A stretch of DNA of 64,000 bases from Symbiodinium natans (taxonomy: Eukaryota; Sar; Dinophyceae; Suessiales; Symbiodiniaceae): positions 323,501 through 387,500 of the forward strand of contig CAJNDS010002180.1 of the NCBI GenBank assembly GCA_905221605.1. Direction: 5' to 3'. Shown here piece after piece: positions 49,201 through 54,655 of the stretch. The stretch's first letter is position 1, and every line of letters begins with the position of its first letter. Position numbers and translations under genes: made by a program. The notes under the pieces are model-generated. The model worked only from the letters and a program-made list of their open reading frames with translations, ran no database searches and was not told the origin of the DNA.

Positions 49201-51549
49201 CCCCTATACAACCCCTACGATAACCCGGACATATGCCTTCGCCCCTCAGGAAAGCTCTTTGACTCCTCTGTTCTGCGTGGGCAGCCAGCCACCTTCGCGT
49301 TGAACCAGGATCGGCCGGGTTCGGGCGGGGGGCACTTGGGTTTAAGTAGGGTTTAGGGTTTAGGGTTTAGGGTTTAGGGTTTAGGGTTTAGGGTTTAGGG
49401 TTTAGGGTTTAGGGTTTAGGGTGTGCCAGGGCTTCTACCCGAAACCCTAAACACGGGTTTCAGGATTTAGCGCCTAGGCTTATGAGCTTTCCGGCTTGAG
49501 GGCTTTTCGGATGTGGACTTCAGGAGTTGCGGTTGGAGTTTCGACGTCAGGGCTTCTCCACCCCCAAGCCGTGGTGCAAGTTCCGAGACCGCGACTTAAG
49601 ACCCAACCCTGCCACTAGATCCGAAACTAGACACGAGTTCGACTCCGAGCGCAAATAGTTTCAGCTTCTTTGCTGGGGTTACGTTCCCATGCGGGGGTGC
49701 TTCCCAAAGAGTGCTGGTCCCTTTTTTGGTAGGAAACGCCCATATCAAGCCCAGCAAGCAAGCAGGTGGGCTCATTCCTAGCTTGTCTGAGAAGCTTTTT
49801 ACACAATAATTAGAATAGAACCAAGCAAGCAAGCCAATTGACATTTGACTCCCGAAGCAATTGAGGCGCCTCGAAATACCTAAAACCTTCCTGGAGCAAC
49901 CCTAAACCCCAAACCCCAAACCCCAAACCCCAAACCCCAAACAGGTCATCAAAGGCTGGACGGAGGGCCTGCAACTTATGGTCGAGGGCGAGAAGAGGCG
50001 CTTCTGGATTCCCGCGCCGCCGCTGGGACTCTGGCTTCGGGGGTTCGGGATTTAGGGTTTATATAGTGGTTGCGTATATGTGTATATATGTATGTGTATA
50101 TATATATATATATTCATATTTGTATGTTACTCAGTAGAAGACAAAATGAAGGCTTCTAGCTTTATAGGGGATTTCTATTTCATATTTCTTATGGACAACT
50201 TTCCCCCCCATTTTCTTTCGCTTATAATATGACATCTTCTAAAAGGAAACCAGAAAAATAAAAATACATAAATGGACGATATTTCCCTGGCACTTATTAT
50301 TACAGCATATTTATCACTAATACAAGACCAATCTTATCAGGTTCTTACAATGGTCTCATAAATTATTTCACCCTTTATCATCTTTTCCTTCTTATTTTCT
50401 TATTAGTTGCATTTGCAGCCCAACATAATATAACAATAGTATTGTGAAGAAAGACAAAAGAACTTTCCTAAGCCGTATTTCATTAGGAGTAAGATCAACC
50501 CCACCCTGAGCCCTGAAGCCCCTCACCGTATACCCTCAAACCCGTACACCTGCGTGGGCCTTGGGATCCTTGGGGGTAAGAATCTCCTGGAGTCTGACCT
50601 TCGGTCTCGAGAGTTAGGGCTCGGGGCTTCGGGTTTAGGGTTTAAGGTTTCGCTGTTTGGGGTTTGGTTTTAGGGTGAAGCACCCACACAGTTCCCCAAA
50701 CAGTGTGTCCAAGGCGTTCCAACGTGCCAACCAAAAGGGACTAGATCGGCTAGCACGCGCGGCGTGCCAGCTGCGGACCATGTGTTATTTTGCTCGAGGC
50801 TTGCGCGCATTTGGACGAAAATCGGCACAGGCGTGGCCGTGCGCCCCGTCCTCGAAGCCATCATCGCTTTTGGACTCCTTGGCTCGCGACAGTCGAAACT
50901 ATCGTGACTTTTGGATGTGCGGGCTGGCGAAATGCGAGACTCTCGTTGCTTGTGGATGTGAGGGCTCACACGGTCTCTCACTGTTTGGGGTATACTTGGA
51001 GGTTCATGGTACTTCTTAACTTATTAACCGACTATAACTGTACTTACAACTGTTCTTTTTACCATATTCAGGCACTTCAGGGGCTGATAAGTGGGTTATA
51101 AGTACAGTTATAATTGTTTAATAAGTACCATGAACCTCCAAGCGATCATAAGAGGAATATGCTACAAGAGGAACCCTCTGGCGGTGCAGCCTTCAGTGTG
51201 CAAGTTTTGGGATCCTTCGAAAGTTTGAAGTTGGTATGTTCCCCTTGATACGAACAGCTCCTTAATAGGGATGATATAGTACCCCGATATCATAATCCCT
51301 ATTAAGGACTCTTCGTATACGGGGGAACATCCCAACCCTGAATTCTAAACCCTAAACCGTAAAACCTAAAACCCTTAAACCCTAAACCCTAAACTCTAAA
51401 CCCTAAACCAGGACTGTCAGTATCAGGGGGAGCAGCCCAAACTTCGCAGCTCTGAAGTCCACCCGAGGCTGGCGTACGGGGAGCGCCCGGCGGGCGGGCG
51501 TCCCGCGGGGATGCTGGTCTTCGACGTGAACCTCTACCAGATCCAGTGA
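33857..51549 (+). CDS. Multi-exon two-domain FKBP-type peptidyl-prolyl isomerase, secretory or targeted
   Basis: This entry spans the whole gene; exons are listed separately. FKBPs catalyse cis-trans isomerisation of prolyl bonds and act as folding factors. Exon 1 encodes a signal-peptide-like N-terminus. From 43981, eleven exons join in a single frame to a TGA at 51549 with no stops, encoding the end of domain 1's lead-in, domain 1, a linker (PPADAAVTESGLASK) and domain 2. Each domain carries VTVDYTGW, FDSSV, VIKGWTEG, EKRRFWIP, LAYG and LVFD. These include the Tyr, Phe-Asp, Val-Ile and Trp that form the FKBP pocket, so both look catalytically competent. All ten introns in the joined part start GC or GA, end AG|G. 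The connection of exon 1 to the FKBP part is inferred from order and strand. Confidence 0.85.
34185..34299. mobile_element. MITE-like element, family I copy 1
   Basis: GTGGTCCCTTAGTATGGGCC at the left, TAAGGGACCATATTAAGGGC at the right, inverted. Related copies: 40124-40190 (partial), 42560-42660, 54528-54655. Confidence 0.8.
34545..34653. mobile_element. MITE-like element, family B copy 2
   Basis: Left TAGATTTGTTTAAGAACCCC, right GGGTTCTTAAGCAGACAGTA, with core CCCTTACAAGGAAGAATA. Good match to copies at 7101 and 61100. Confidence 0.85.
34800..34912. mobile_element. Dispersed element, family F copy 1
   Basis: CTGGGTTTTGGAGTACTATA, TTTTGTTCTGGGTTCC and GTATATACCTTTTTTCC words are repeated in the same order at 40012-40118 with about 80 per cent identity. 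Ends are weakly inverted (CTGGG ... CCAGG). Confidence 0.7.
35491..35529 (+). CDS. FKBP gene, possible small exon
   Basis: TACCGAG|G acceptor, frame VWAICALESEAAV, donor CCGTG|GTTCCG. Lies between exon 1 and the FKBP exons. Assignment to this gene is inference from order only. Confidence 0.35.
35752..35943. repeat. Half MITE B joined by telomeric block to half MITE C
   Basis: 35752-35820 is the left part of a family B element, cut at AAGGAAGATAGG. A TTTAGGG block follows (35821-35880). 35883-35943 is only the right part of a family C element (AACCAGAAAGGGGCACCC ... CTACCACTGGGTC). The telomeric block bridges two broken elements. Confidence 0.85.
35944..37228. repeat. FKBP intron: degenerate telomeric and GTGTTAGT-rich sequence
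   Basis: Degenerate CCCTAAA 36060-36350, GGGGCAAATTTAGGG repeats 36520-36650 (GGGCA(A/G)ATTTAGGG unit), TTCGTGTTAGTGTTC repeats 36695-36790, CCCCCAAAC repeats 37040-37125. A GC block at 36400-36450 (frame MAAVPWRAAAPGSAWIPP) is a weak exon candidate. Confidence 0.7.
37229..37297 (+). CDS. FKBP gene, possible exon (GLPLGDTLQ)
   Basis: CGGTGCAG acceptor, frame AVVAAPPAQAQFGLPLGDTL then QAE, possible GA donor GCAGAGG|GACAG. Ala/Pro/Gln-rich, as would suit a region after a signal peptide. Immediately followed by (AG)n and (TA)n. Assignment is inference. Confidence 0.4.
37310..37422. repeat. (AG)n and (TA)n microsatellites
   Basis: AGAGAGAG at 37309-37328, then ATCGATATCGA leading into (TA)n at 37373-37422. 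The long Tyr/Ile-rich ORFs here are artefacts of it. Confidence 0.95.
37532..38110 (-). repeat. CCCTAAA arrays, three blocks
   Basis: 37532-37650, 37835-37976 and 38075-38120, near-perfect. Between the first two, AGTACTTG(A/T)AGC... and GTGAGTACTTGTAGC flank; TAGGGTT(C) ... AACCCTACTT words at 37716-37750 form a small inverted repeat. Confidence 0.9.
38195..38268 (+). CDS. FKBP gene exon: Pro-rich lead-in (IPAPEDVGAVPADA)
   Basis: TTTCCAG|G acceptor; frame SADIPAPEDVGAVPADAQAH. The P-x-D-V-x-A-x-P-A-D-A pattern is the same linker type that joins the two FKBP domains downstream (TPQDVAGPPADA), so this is probably the linker before domain 1. The donor is either GCAGG|GTTTAG (38268) or CGCAG|GCACAT (GC, 38231). 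Confidence 0.65.
38470..38660. repeat. Poly(G)/GGGGT tract with GGGTAGGGTTAAGAGCCCCT duplication
   Basis: Almost pure G with T interruptions at 38471-38618. GTAGGGTTAAGAGCCCCTAT is present twice (38617 and 38648). It makes the Gly-rich 123-codon frame, which is rejected. Confidence 0.9.
38874..39240 (-). repeat. CCCTAAA arrays
   Basis: 38874-38970 and 39144-39240, 10-14 perfect units each, in FKBP intron sequence. Confidence 0.95.
39405..39470. mobile_element. Dispersed element, family O copy 1
   Basis: ACAGACTTTAG(A/G)CCCCAATGT and a following GGTAT word are shared with 46975-47035. Two copies within one gene. Confidence 0.5.
39760..39836 (+). repeat. TTTAGGG array
   Basis: About 11 perfect units, ending at GTCCCTAAACC, where orientation flips within six bases. 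Confidence 0.95.
40012..40118. mobile_element. Dispersed element, family F copy 2
   Basis: CTGGGTTTTGAAGTACTATG with TTTTGTTCTGGGTTCC; second copy of the element at 34800-34912. A family I fragment follows at 40124-40190. Confidence 0.7.
40218..40359. mobile_element. MITE-like element, family G copy 1
   Basis: Long inverted arms: CTTGGAGGTTCATGGTACTT / AAGTACCATGAACCTCCGAG with internal pairing (TTATAACC.../...GGTTATAA). About 142 bp. Full or half copies also at 45639, 47165, 50995, 56042, 56764 and 63030. Confidence 0.95.
40680..41140 (-). other. GC-rich unique block with long overlapping frames, coding status unresolved
   Basis: A 400-bp GC-rich island inside a FKBP intron, open for 90-175 codons on both strands. 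The longest frame is minus (41119-40592, through PSPRLRAPARPCLAPYVHLG and REIADVRQLKTTSTWM); plus frames are similarly long. High GC alone makes stops rare, so none is credible without homology. It may be a captured or retroposed fragment. It ends at (TA)n at 41160-41205. Confidence 0.35.
41141..41476. other. (TA)n and A-rich spacer
   Basis: (TA)n at 41161-41200, AATAGCAATCG/AATAATAATC simple sequence 41205-41270, degenerate telomeric 41365-41430. Confidence 0.7.
41477..41523 (+). CDS. FKBP gene, possible exon (VLELPSCESEAAHFA)
   Basis: CGGCCCAG|G acceptor, frame VLELPSCESEAAHFA, GA donor CGCAG|GATTTA. VLE at its start resembles VLKEG at the start of domain 2 (47831), so it may be the same region before domain 1. 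Tentative. Confidence 0.45.
41832..41907. mobile_element. MITE-like element, family A copy 3
   Basis: TTGGGATGTTCCCCTGGTAT left arm and GGGGGAACATCCCAA right arm, 76 bp. Confidence 0.9.
42006..42124. mobile_element. MITE-like element, family C
   Basis: CTAGGACCCAGAGCAGGCCC ... TACTCCTAGGTCTAG, complete, 119 bp. Confidence 0.85.
42221..42390. mobile_element. Inverted-repeat element split by CCCTAAA insert
   Basis: CCAAGGGTCCATGCACCCC, then GGCACTTCGTATATA, face TAAGTATATAACTAGAAGGC and CACGTGGACCCTTA. A CCCTAAA array (42291-42345) occupies the loop. Confidence 0.85.
42560..42960. mobile_element. Family I copy plus C/G homopolymer-rich inverted segments
   Basis: 42560-42660: GTTCTGAAGTATGGGCCCTC ... 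AAGGGCCCATATTGC. 42665-42940 contains facing C15, G9 and C9 runs with TAGTATTCCCTC-type words of family M. Probably nested degraded elements. Confidence 0.6.
43066..43104 (+). CDS. FKBP gene exon: start of domain 1 (ARPQKFDK)
   Basis: CCCGAGCAG|G acceptor, frame AECADARPQKFDK, then GACAAG|GCCCAC, a GC donor; continuing in frame would hit TAG after two codons. G/C-x-x-x-R-P-x-x-F-D-K is a typical lead-in to FKBP VTVDYTG. Phase is 0 to the next exon at 43981. Confidence 0.65.
43134..43400 (-). repeat. CCCTATAAA/CCTTATAAA variant array
   Basis: About 270 bp of CCCTAAACCTTATAAA-type degenerate units, an AT-shifted variant of the telomeric heptamer. Confidence 0.9.
43664..43771. mobile_element. 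MITE-like element, family B copy 3
   Basis: GTATGCAGGGTACAGTAGCT ... TAGTAGCTAGCTGCATAC inverted ends with ATTGCTTAAGAACCC and the CCTTATAAGGGC core. Confidence 0.85.
43981..44027 (+). CDS. FKBP domain 1 exon a (VTVDYTGW)
   Basis: CCTGAGCAG acceptor. IQVTVDYTGWQPNGKM contains the pocket Tyr of the first FKBP strand. Donor AAGAT|GCTGCT (GC); the split codon AT+G restores Met before FDSS. Confidence 0.9.
44524..44597 (+). CDS. FKBP domain 1 exon b (FDSSVKRG...VIKGWTEG)
   Basis: CGGCCCAG|G acceptor, frame FDSSVKRGQRTTFGVSQVIK then GWTE, with the pocket Phe-Asp, Val-Ile and Trp. Donor ACAGAAG|GACC is a GA type; the GA split codon restores Gly. There is no intron between SQ and VIK, whereas domain 2 has one there. 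Confidence 0.9.
44583..44781. repeat. Telomeric insert flanked by 19-bp duplication of exon end
   Basis: AGGGATGGACAGAAGGACC is exact at 44583-44601 (exon end and donor) and 44763-44781. Between lies CCCTAAA-type sequence. The insert plus the duplicate lie inside the intron. Confidence 0.95.
45055..45101 (+). CDS. FKBP domain 1 exon c (LQLMAPGEKRRFWIP)
   Basis: GGCTCCAG|G acceptor, frame LQLMAPGEKRRFWIP, donor ATCCCT|GCCACC (GC). In domain 2 the same region is continuous with the VIKGWTEG exon. Confidence 0.9.
45119..45356 (+). repeat. Perfect octamer array (TTTAGGGG)n
   Basis: About 29 essentially perfect copies of the 8-mer TTTAGGGG, distinct from the 7-mer everywhere else. It starts a few bases after the exon c donor. 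This implies tandem amplification of a mutated unit. Confidence 0.95.
45395..45515. mobile_element. Dispersed element, family M
   Basis: TAACTACTAATAGTATTCCC and GTTAAGGCCCCTAAATTC match 6425-6530 in order. Ends weakly inverted. Confidence 0.5.
45639..45789. mobile_element. MITE-like element, family G copy 2
   Basis: CTGGGAGGTTCATGGTACCT / AGTACCCTGAACCTCCCAG arms, 151 bp, with a TTATAACTGTACTTAT core. Confidence 0.95.
46048..46185. repeat. Direct duplication around short telomeric piece
   Basis: AAGGTCCTTCTG.GAAAT then GTAGGGTTTCTAC.AGTT... at 46051-46100 and 46127-46180, about 76 bp apart with TAGGGTTTAGGGATCT between. Confidence 0.8.
46229..46264. repeat. Poly(C) tract
   Basis: 36-nt C run in the intron before exon 46504. 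Confidence 0.95.
46504..46566 (+). CDS. FKBP domain 1 exon d (KLAYGDNPPGG...LVFD)
   Basis: TTTCTCGAG|G acceptor, frame AKLAYGDNPPGGAPGGPLVF then D. Carries LAYG and the LVFD strand. Donor TTTGAT|GCCCGC (GC), phase 0. Confidence 0.9.
46732..46789 (+). CDS. FKBP domain 1 end and linker exon
   Basis: GGCCAAG|G acceptor, frame VTLYSIEKGPRIATPQDVA. Completes the last FKBP strand (LVFD-VTLYSI) and opens the Pro-rich linker. Donor GTCGCAG|GCACCC (GC). Confidence 0.9.
46975..47035. mobile_element. Dispersed element, family O copy 2
   Basis: ACAGACTTTAGGCCCCAATG, matching 39405-39470. Confidence 0.5.
47165..47350. mobile_element. MITE family G copy 3, at an intron end, with telomeric insert
   Basis: CTTGGAGGTTCATGGTACTT at the left; AAGTACCATGAACCTCCAAG at the right, directly followed by CAG|G of the next exon. 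The arm contains 35 bp (five heptamers) at 47273-47307 flanked by a 10-bp duplication AGTACAGTTA (47263-47272, 47308-47317). Confidence 0.95.
47353..47399 (+). CDS. FKBP linker exon (PPADAAVTESGLASK)
   Basis: The acceptor AAG-CAG|G lies 2 bp after the MITE end. Frame GPPADAAVTESGLASK. Donor TCCAAG|GCCGGC (GC), phase 0. Confidence 0.9.
47706..47820 (-). repeat. CCCTAAA array
   Basis: About 16 units ending 10 bp before the next exon acceptor. Confidence 0.95.
47831..47866 (+). CDS. FKBP exon (VLKEGAGSRKPQ)
   Basis: TCCGGAAG|G acceptor, exactly 12 codons VLKEGAGSRKPQ, donor CCGCAG|GCCTTC (GC). Lead-in to domain 2; compared with domain 1, the FDK before VTVDY is missing, so one tiny exon may be unrecognised. 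Confidence 0.85.
48045..48157. mobile_element. MITE-like element, family J
   Basis: ATATGGGTGGTTGTCAAAAT and ATTTTGACAGCCGCCTATAT inverted arms, extended by ATG-GTCC/GGGATCAT, 113 bp, in the domain 2 lead-in intron. Confidence 0.95.
48545..48646. mobile_element. MITE-like element, family N copy 2
   Basis: TACGACAACAAGGGACCCCT and CCCCCCAAATAGCAGGA match 15208-15302. Confidence 0.6.
48760..48827. repeat. Telomeric insert flanked by ~19-bp duplication
   Basis: AGAACTCGTTTTGCAGGGT (48760-48778) and AGAACTCGCTTTTGCAGGGT (48808-48827) bracket a TTTAGGG block of about 30 bp. Confidence 0.9.
48851..48887 (+). CDS. FKBP domain 2 exon a (VVTVDYTGWTTDG)
   Basis: TTTTGAG|G acceptor, frame VVTVDYTGWTTD. 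Donor CGATG|GACGCT is a GA type; the split codon restores Gly before KLFDSS. Intron position is two codons earlier than in domain 1. Confidence 0.9.
49250..49308 (+). CDS. FKBP domain 2 exon b (KLFDSSVLRGQ)
   Basis: CCCCTCAG|G acceptor, frame KLFDSSVLRGQPATFALNQ. Donor AACCAG|GATCGG (GA). This intron, before VIKGW, is absent in domain 1. Confidence 0.9.
49353..49423 (+). repeat. TTTAGGG array
   Basis: About 10 units in the domain 2 intron. A G-run (48999-49023, G19+ with flanks) and CCCCAAA x6 (49904-49943) lie nearby. Confidence 0.9.
49945..50015 (+). CDS. FKBP domain 2 exon c (VIKGWTEGLQLMVEGEKRRF)
   Basis: AAACAG|G acceptor, VIKGWTEGLQLMVEGEKRRF then WIP, with no intron between TEG and LQLM. 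Donor ATTCCCGC|GCCGCC (GC). Phase 2 continues to Ala-Leu-Ala-Tyr, one residue shorter than the usual IPAxLAYG. Confidence 0.85.
50040..50510. other. AT-rich, telomere-free island in FKBP intron
   Basis: (TA/TG)n at 50065-50113, then about 390 bp of AT-rich unique sequence without heptamers and without ORFs. Base composition contrasts sharply with both sides; possibly an older insertion. Confidence 0.7.
50693..50991. mobile_element. GC-rich 300-bp element with 12-bp inverted ends
   Basis: CCCCAAACAGTG (50694-50705 approx.) and CACTGTTTGGGG (50980-50991) bracket a GC-rich block that carries long overlapping frames on both strands (plus: QRANQKGLDRLARAACQLRT). It abuts a family G MITE at 50995. 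Either a distinct inverted-repeat element or a captured coding fragment. Confidence 0.5.
50995..51142. mobile_element. MITE-like element, family G copy 4
   Basis: CTTGGAGGTTCATGGTACTT / AAGTACCATGAACCTCCAAG, 148 bp, near-perfect arms. Confidence 0.95.
51231..51335. mobile_element. MITE-like element, family A copy 4
   Basis: TTGGTATGTTCCCCTTGATA / GTATACGGGGGAACATCCCAA, with the palindromic core TCCTTAATAGGGAT / ATCCCTATTAAGGA. Confidence 0.95.
51468..51549 (+). CDS. FKBP domain 2 terminal exon (LAYGERP...LVFDVNLYQIQ)
   Basis: CACCCGAG|G acceptor, frame LAYGERPAGGRPAGMLVFDV then NLYQIQ, TGA at 51547-51549. Unlike domain 1 there is no intron between LVFD and the last strand. A strong GT donor-like sequence (CCA|GTGAGT) overlaps the stop, so an alternative longer transcript cannot be excluded. 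Confidence 0.85.
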
Positions 51550-53092
51550 GTGAGACTCTGGAACTTTAGGCTTAGGGTTTGGGTTGGGGGTTTAGGGTGT
51601 AGGGTTTAGGGTTTGAGCTTAATGTATAGTTTATAAATTATTAGGATGTAAGGTTAGCTCCTCATAGCAGTACTTCAGAACGGAGCGCTCCGTGTGGTTT
51701 GGGCATTGCTACCCGACAGGCGCATGCCAAACATAAGAAAATCTCACCAGGTCTCTGTTGCCCTAAATCCTTGACCCTAAAGCCTCAACCCAAAAAATCC
51801 CGAAGCCAACCTCACGAATGCCTCCCCCTAGATAGCTCGGCTAGTAAGGAAAAGTTCGTAGTGGTTAGATATCGATTGTGAGTGCGGGGACTTGGTGTCC
51901 TTTTATGCGGCGATCGCAACAAACAAATCCACGCCTGTGTTACTCGCTTTCGAACCAGCTCAACTGTCTTGAACAGAGTTCGTCTGTAGGGGAGGGTTAC
52001 AATCAAGCAGAGGTCGAGGGCGGGGGGGGGGGGGGGGGGGGGGGGGCAGGGGACACGCTCAGCAAGTTGAAGCTGTTCCAAAACCTTCAACAATCCCAAC
52101 CTTGAAGGAAGGATATACCCTACACCCTCATCCTTTTGACAAAGGCTTGGCGTCATTGGGGAGTGAGTAGAACTGAGATGCGGGTTGTGGTCTAGGATTC
52201 CTTTAGGGTTCAGGGTTTGGAGTTTAGAGATGAATGTCAGAATGTCCACGTGCTGCAGCCCCCCTGGACACCAAGTCCTAAACCCTTACCCCCACTAGTT
52301 CGAAAAGACACCCCTCGAAACTGTCCCGACACCTTCCTCGAAACCTTCCCCGAACCTGAACACTGAAGAGTTTCAATGAACCCTAAACGCATTTTTTAAA
52401 GATTGGCGCGTTAGGTTTTGTGGGAGGTGTCGGGTCGCAAGGGTCAAGGGGTTAAGACTCCGCAAGGTTCCCCTTCAAAAGGGTCCCCAAACCCAAGGGT
52501 ACCACCTTGGGCGTCTAAGGTAGAGCCCCTTGAGGGTCGCAAGGGGGCCCAGCACCTCCTCTAGGAAAATGCTGAGCACCCTAAACCCTAAACCTAAACC
52601 CCAAACCCTAAACCGGTTTCTCTCCCAAAATGGTTTTTGCAACCGAAGTGGCAGAAGAGCCTTGCCTGTCTTGCTTGTCCTGGCTCTCCGGCCCTTAAGG
52701 GCACCCAAAGCCCCCAAACCCCTAAACCCCTCATCCCCGAAGCGCCCTAAACCCTAAATCCTAAATCCTAAACCCTAAACCCTAAACCCTAAACCCTAAG
52801 CCCAAAAACCCTAAGCCCTAAACCCTAAACCCGAAACCCTAAACCCCGAATCCCCTCATCCCGTAATCCCCTCACCACGTGTGAGTCCTAATCCCTTCGG
52901 AGGCTGCGGGTTCGGAAGGCCTTCTTGGAGCTCCTTCATTGCGTGGCCCGAAATCCTAAACCCCTCCGCCCTCAAACCCTAAACCCTATACCCCAAACCC
53001 CAAACTCTACACCCTAAACCCTAAGCCCGAAACCCTAAACCTTAAACCCTAAACCCTAAACCCTAAACCCTAAACCCTAAACCCTGTCGGAG
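51550..53092. repeat. Intergenic or intronic repeat stretch
   Basis: Poly(G) at 52022-52046, degenerate telomeric 52740-52860 and 53000-53087. The 145-codon minus frame at 51812-52249 crosses the poly(G)/(C) tract (Pro run) and is rejected. Confidence 0.7.
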
Positions 53093-53164
53093 GCGATCTC
53101 GACGTCGCAGAAAAAGTACGGCGACTTCGAGTCGCACCAGCAGACCAAGCCTGCGGATGCCTCG
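53093..53164 (+). CDS. Exon (SQKKYGDFESHQQTKPADAS)
   Basis: GTCGGAG|G acceptor, frame AISTSQKKYGDFESHQQTKP then ADAS, donor CTCG|GTAGCT. Exactly 24 codons. Charged, polar; may belong to the FKBP gene's alternative 3' part or to the next gene. Family unknown. Confidence 0.6.
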
Positions 53165-53460
53165 GTAGCTGGTTGTTTGTTTAGGGTTTAGGGTTTAGGG
53201 TTTAGGGTTTAGTGTTTAGGGTTTAGGGTTTAGGGTTTGGGGTTTGGGGTTTGGGGTTTAGGGTTTTGGGTTTAGGGTTTCGGGGTTTAGGCTTTATGGT
53301 TTTCGGTTTCGGGGTTTAGGGTTTATGGTTTTCGGATTCAGGGTTGAGGGTTTAGGGTTCAGGGTTGAGAGTTTTGGGTTGAGGGTTGTGGGTTTGGGAA
53401 GTTTTTGTCGGTCTTGGGTGTAGCAATGAATTCAAGGCGGCGCACTCCCAGGTCACCTAG

Positions 53461-53730
53461 ACAGATGTAGCAAGCAGCGCGGTTGCTGAAGACATCGGTT
53501 TGCTAGGGCTGCTGTATTCACGCTCGCGCCCGGCGCATACTGTTCAGTCGTTGGTGGACAGAGATCGCTACAACGTGCATGCGCCGAACATCCGCATGAA
53601 AACCCTTCGCCCCTGCTCACTAACAGTGGGCCTGGAGGGTGGGAACACACCAAACAGGCATGTGTGTCATGTTGCCAGTCCGGCTGAACTGACAGTGCCT
53701 AGGATACCAAGATACCTGCAACGTCCACAG
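53461..53730 (+). CDS. 90-codon exon with consensus splice sites, unknown
   Basis: The acceptor TCACCTAG and donor CCACAG|GTAAGT are the best GT/AG pair in the window, and the 270 nt between are open in one frame and divisible by three. Visible text: LLYSRSRPAHTVQSLVDRDR, YNVHAPNIRMKTLRPCS, VCHVASPAELTVPRIPRYLQ. Mixed composition with no hydrophobic span. I do not recognise it; a reverse-transcriptase or other retroelement origin is conceivable but no motif supports it. It shares long length and a GTAAxT donor with 8446-8718. Confidence 0.65.
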
Positions 53731-53871
53731 GTAAGTGATCGAACCCCAACTGTGTGACATGCCCCCTTCCTGTACCCCTAAACCCTAAACCCTAAACCCT
53801 AAAGCTGCCGTGCAAACCTAAGTCCTCAAGCCCTCCAAGATTGCAAACCCAAGCCCTCAGTGACCTGCAGC

Positions 53872-53980
53872 TTGGGATGTTCCCCCTTATACTAACAGTC
53901 CTTAATAGGGATCATAGCCCCCCCCCCCCCCCGATCATAATCCCTATTGAGGACTCGTAGCATAAGGGGGAACATCTCAA
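53872..53980. mobile_element. MITE-like element, family A copy 5, poly(C) core
   Basis: TTGGGATGTTCCCCCTTATA / AAGGGGGAACATCTCAA; between ATCATAG and GATCATAAT a run of 15 C has expanded. Confidence 0.95.
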
Positions 53981-54103
53981 CCTATAGCCCGGATTCCCCA
54001 AAGAGAGAGAGAGAGAGAACACTCCTAAACCCCCTAAACCCTGAACCCTGAATTACGAACCCTAAACCCAAAAAAACCCGAAACCCAAGAAAATCGCCCC
54101 CAG

Positions 54104-54170
54104 ACCACCATGATGGACATCCCGTTGGAGTCCGAAAGACAAGTCCATGGTGGCTCGACATTAAACTCAA
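54104..54170 (+). CDS. Exon candidate (TTMMDIPLESERQVHGG)
   Basis: CCCCCAG acceptor, frame TTMMDIPLESERQVHGGSTL. Donor CATG|GTGGCT or CTCAA|GTGTTG. Protein-like; unknown. Confidence 0.45.
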
Positions 54171-54179
54171 GTGTTGAGT

Positions 54180-54237
54180 TTAGGGTTCAGGGTTTAGGGT
54201 TTAGGGTTTAGGGTTTAGGGTTTAGGGTTTAGGGTTT
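54180..54237 (+). repeat. TTTAGGG array
   Basis: Eight units just after the preceding exon candidate. Confidence 0.9.
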
Positions 54238-54527
54238 TTGGGTTACCTTAGTAAGGCTTGAACTTGAAGGTTGGTGGCTCTTCTTTGGCAACTGAGTATG
54301 TTGGAACTGAAGGGTCGGCTTGAGCGGTGTTCGGAATCACAGCTTGACGACGGGGGCTGCCTCCGGAGCTGGATTAGGATTTAGGGTTTAGGGTTTGGGG
54401 TTTATGGTTTGGGGTTTGGGGTTTAGGGTTTGAGGTTTAGGTTGTGTTTTGAGTGGATCCGTCGGAAGGGGTCAGAACGAATCAGCAGCAAGCATAGCCT
54501 TTGGCAGAGGGAGGGATCTGAGGGTAG

Positions 54528-54655
54528 TTTCATGGGCCCTTATTAAGAGGGTACCTTACTTCCCTCCTTTAACGGGTTCTAATGTATGGGCCCTTTATTT
54601 GTATAGGGTATATAAGGGGTACCCTTTTCAGGGCCCATGCTAAGGGACCGTGTAA
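54528..54655. mobile_element. MITE-like element, family I copy 3
   Basis: CATGGGCCCTTATTAAGAGG / AGGGCCCATGCTAAGGGACC with facing GGGTACC words; 128 bp. Confidence 0.8.

Noticed and set aside
33857-51549. FKBP locus as a pseudogene
   Set aside because: Eleven exons stay in frame with conserved pocket residues and consistent AG|G acceptors; a dead gene would not retain this.
51812-52249. 145-codon minus ORF
   Set aside because: Runs through a poly(C) tract (Pro run) and a telomeric block; no acceptor or donor context.
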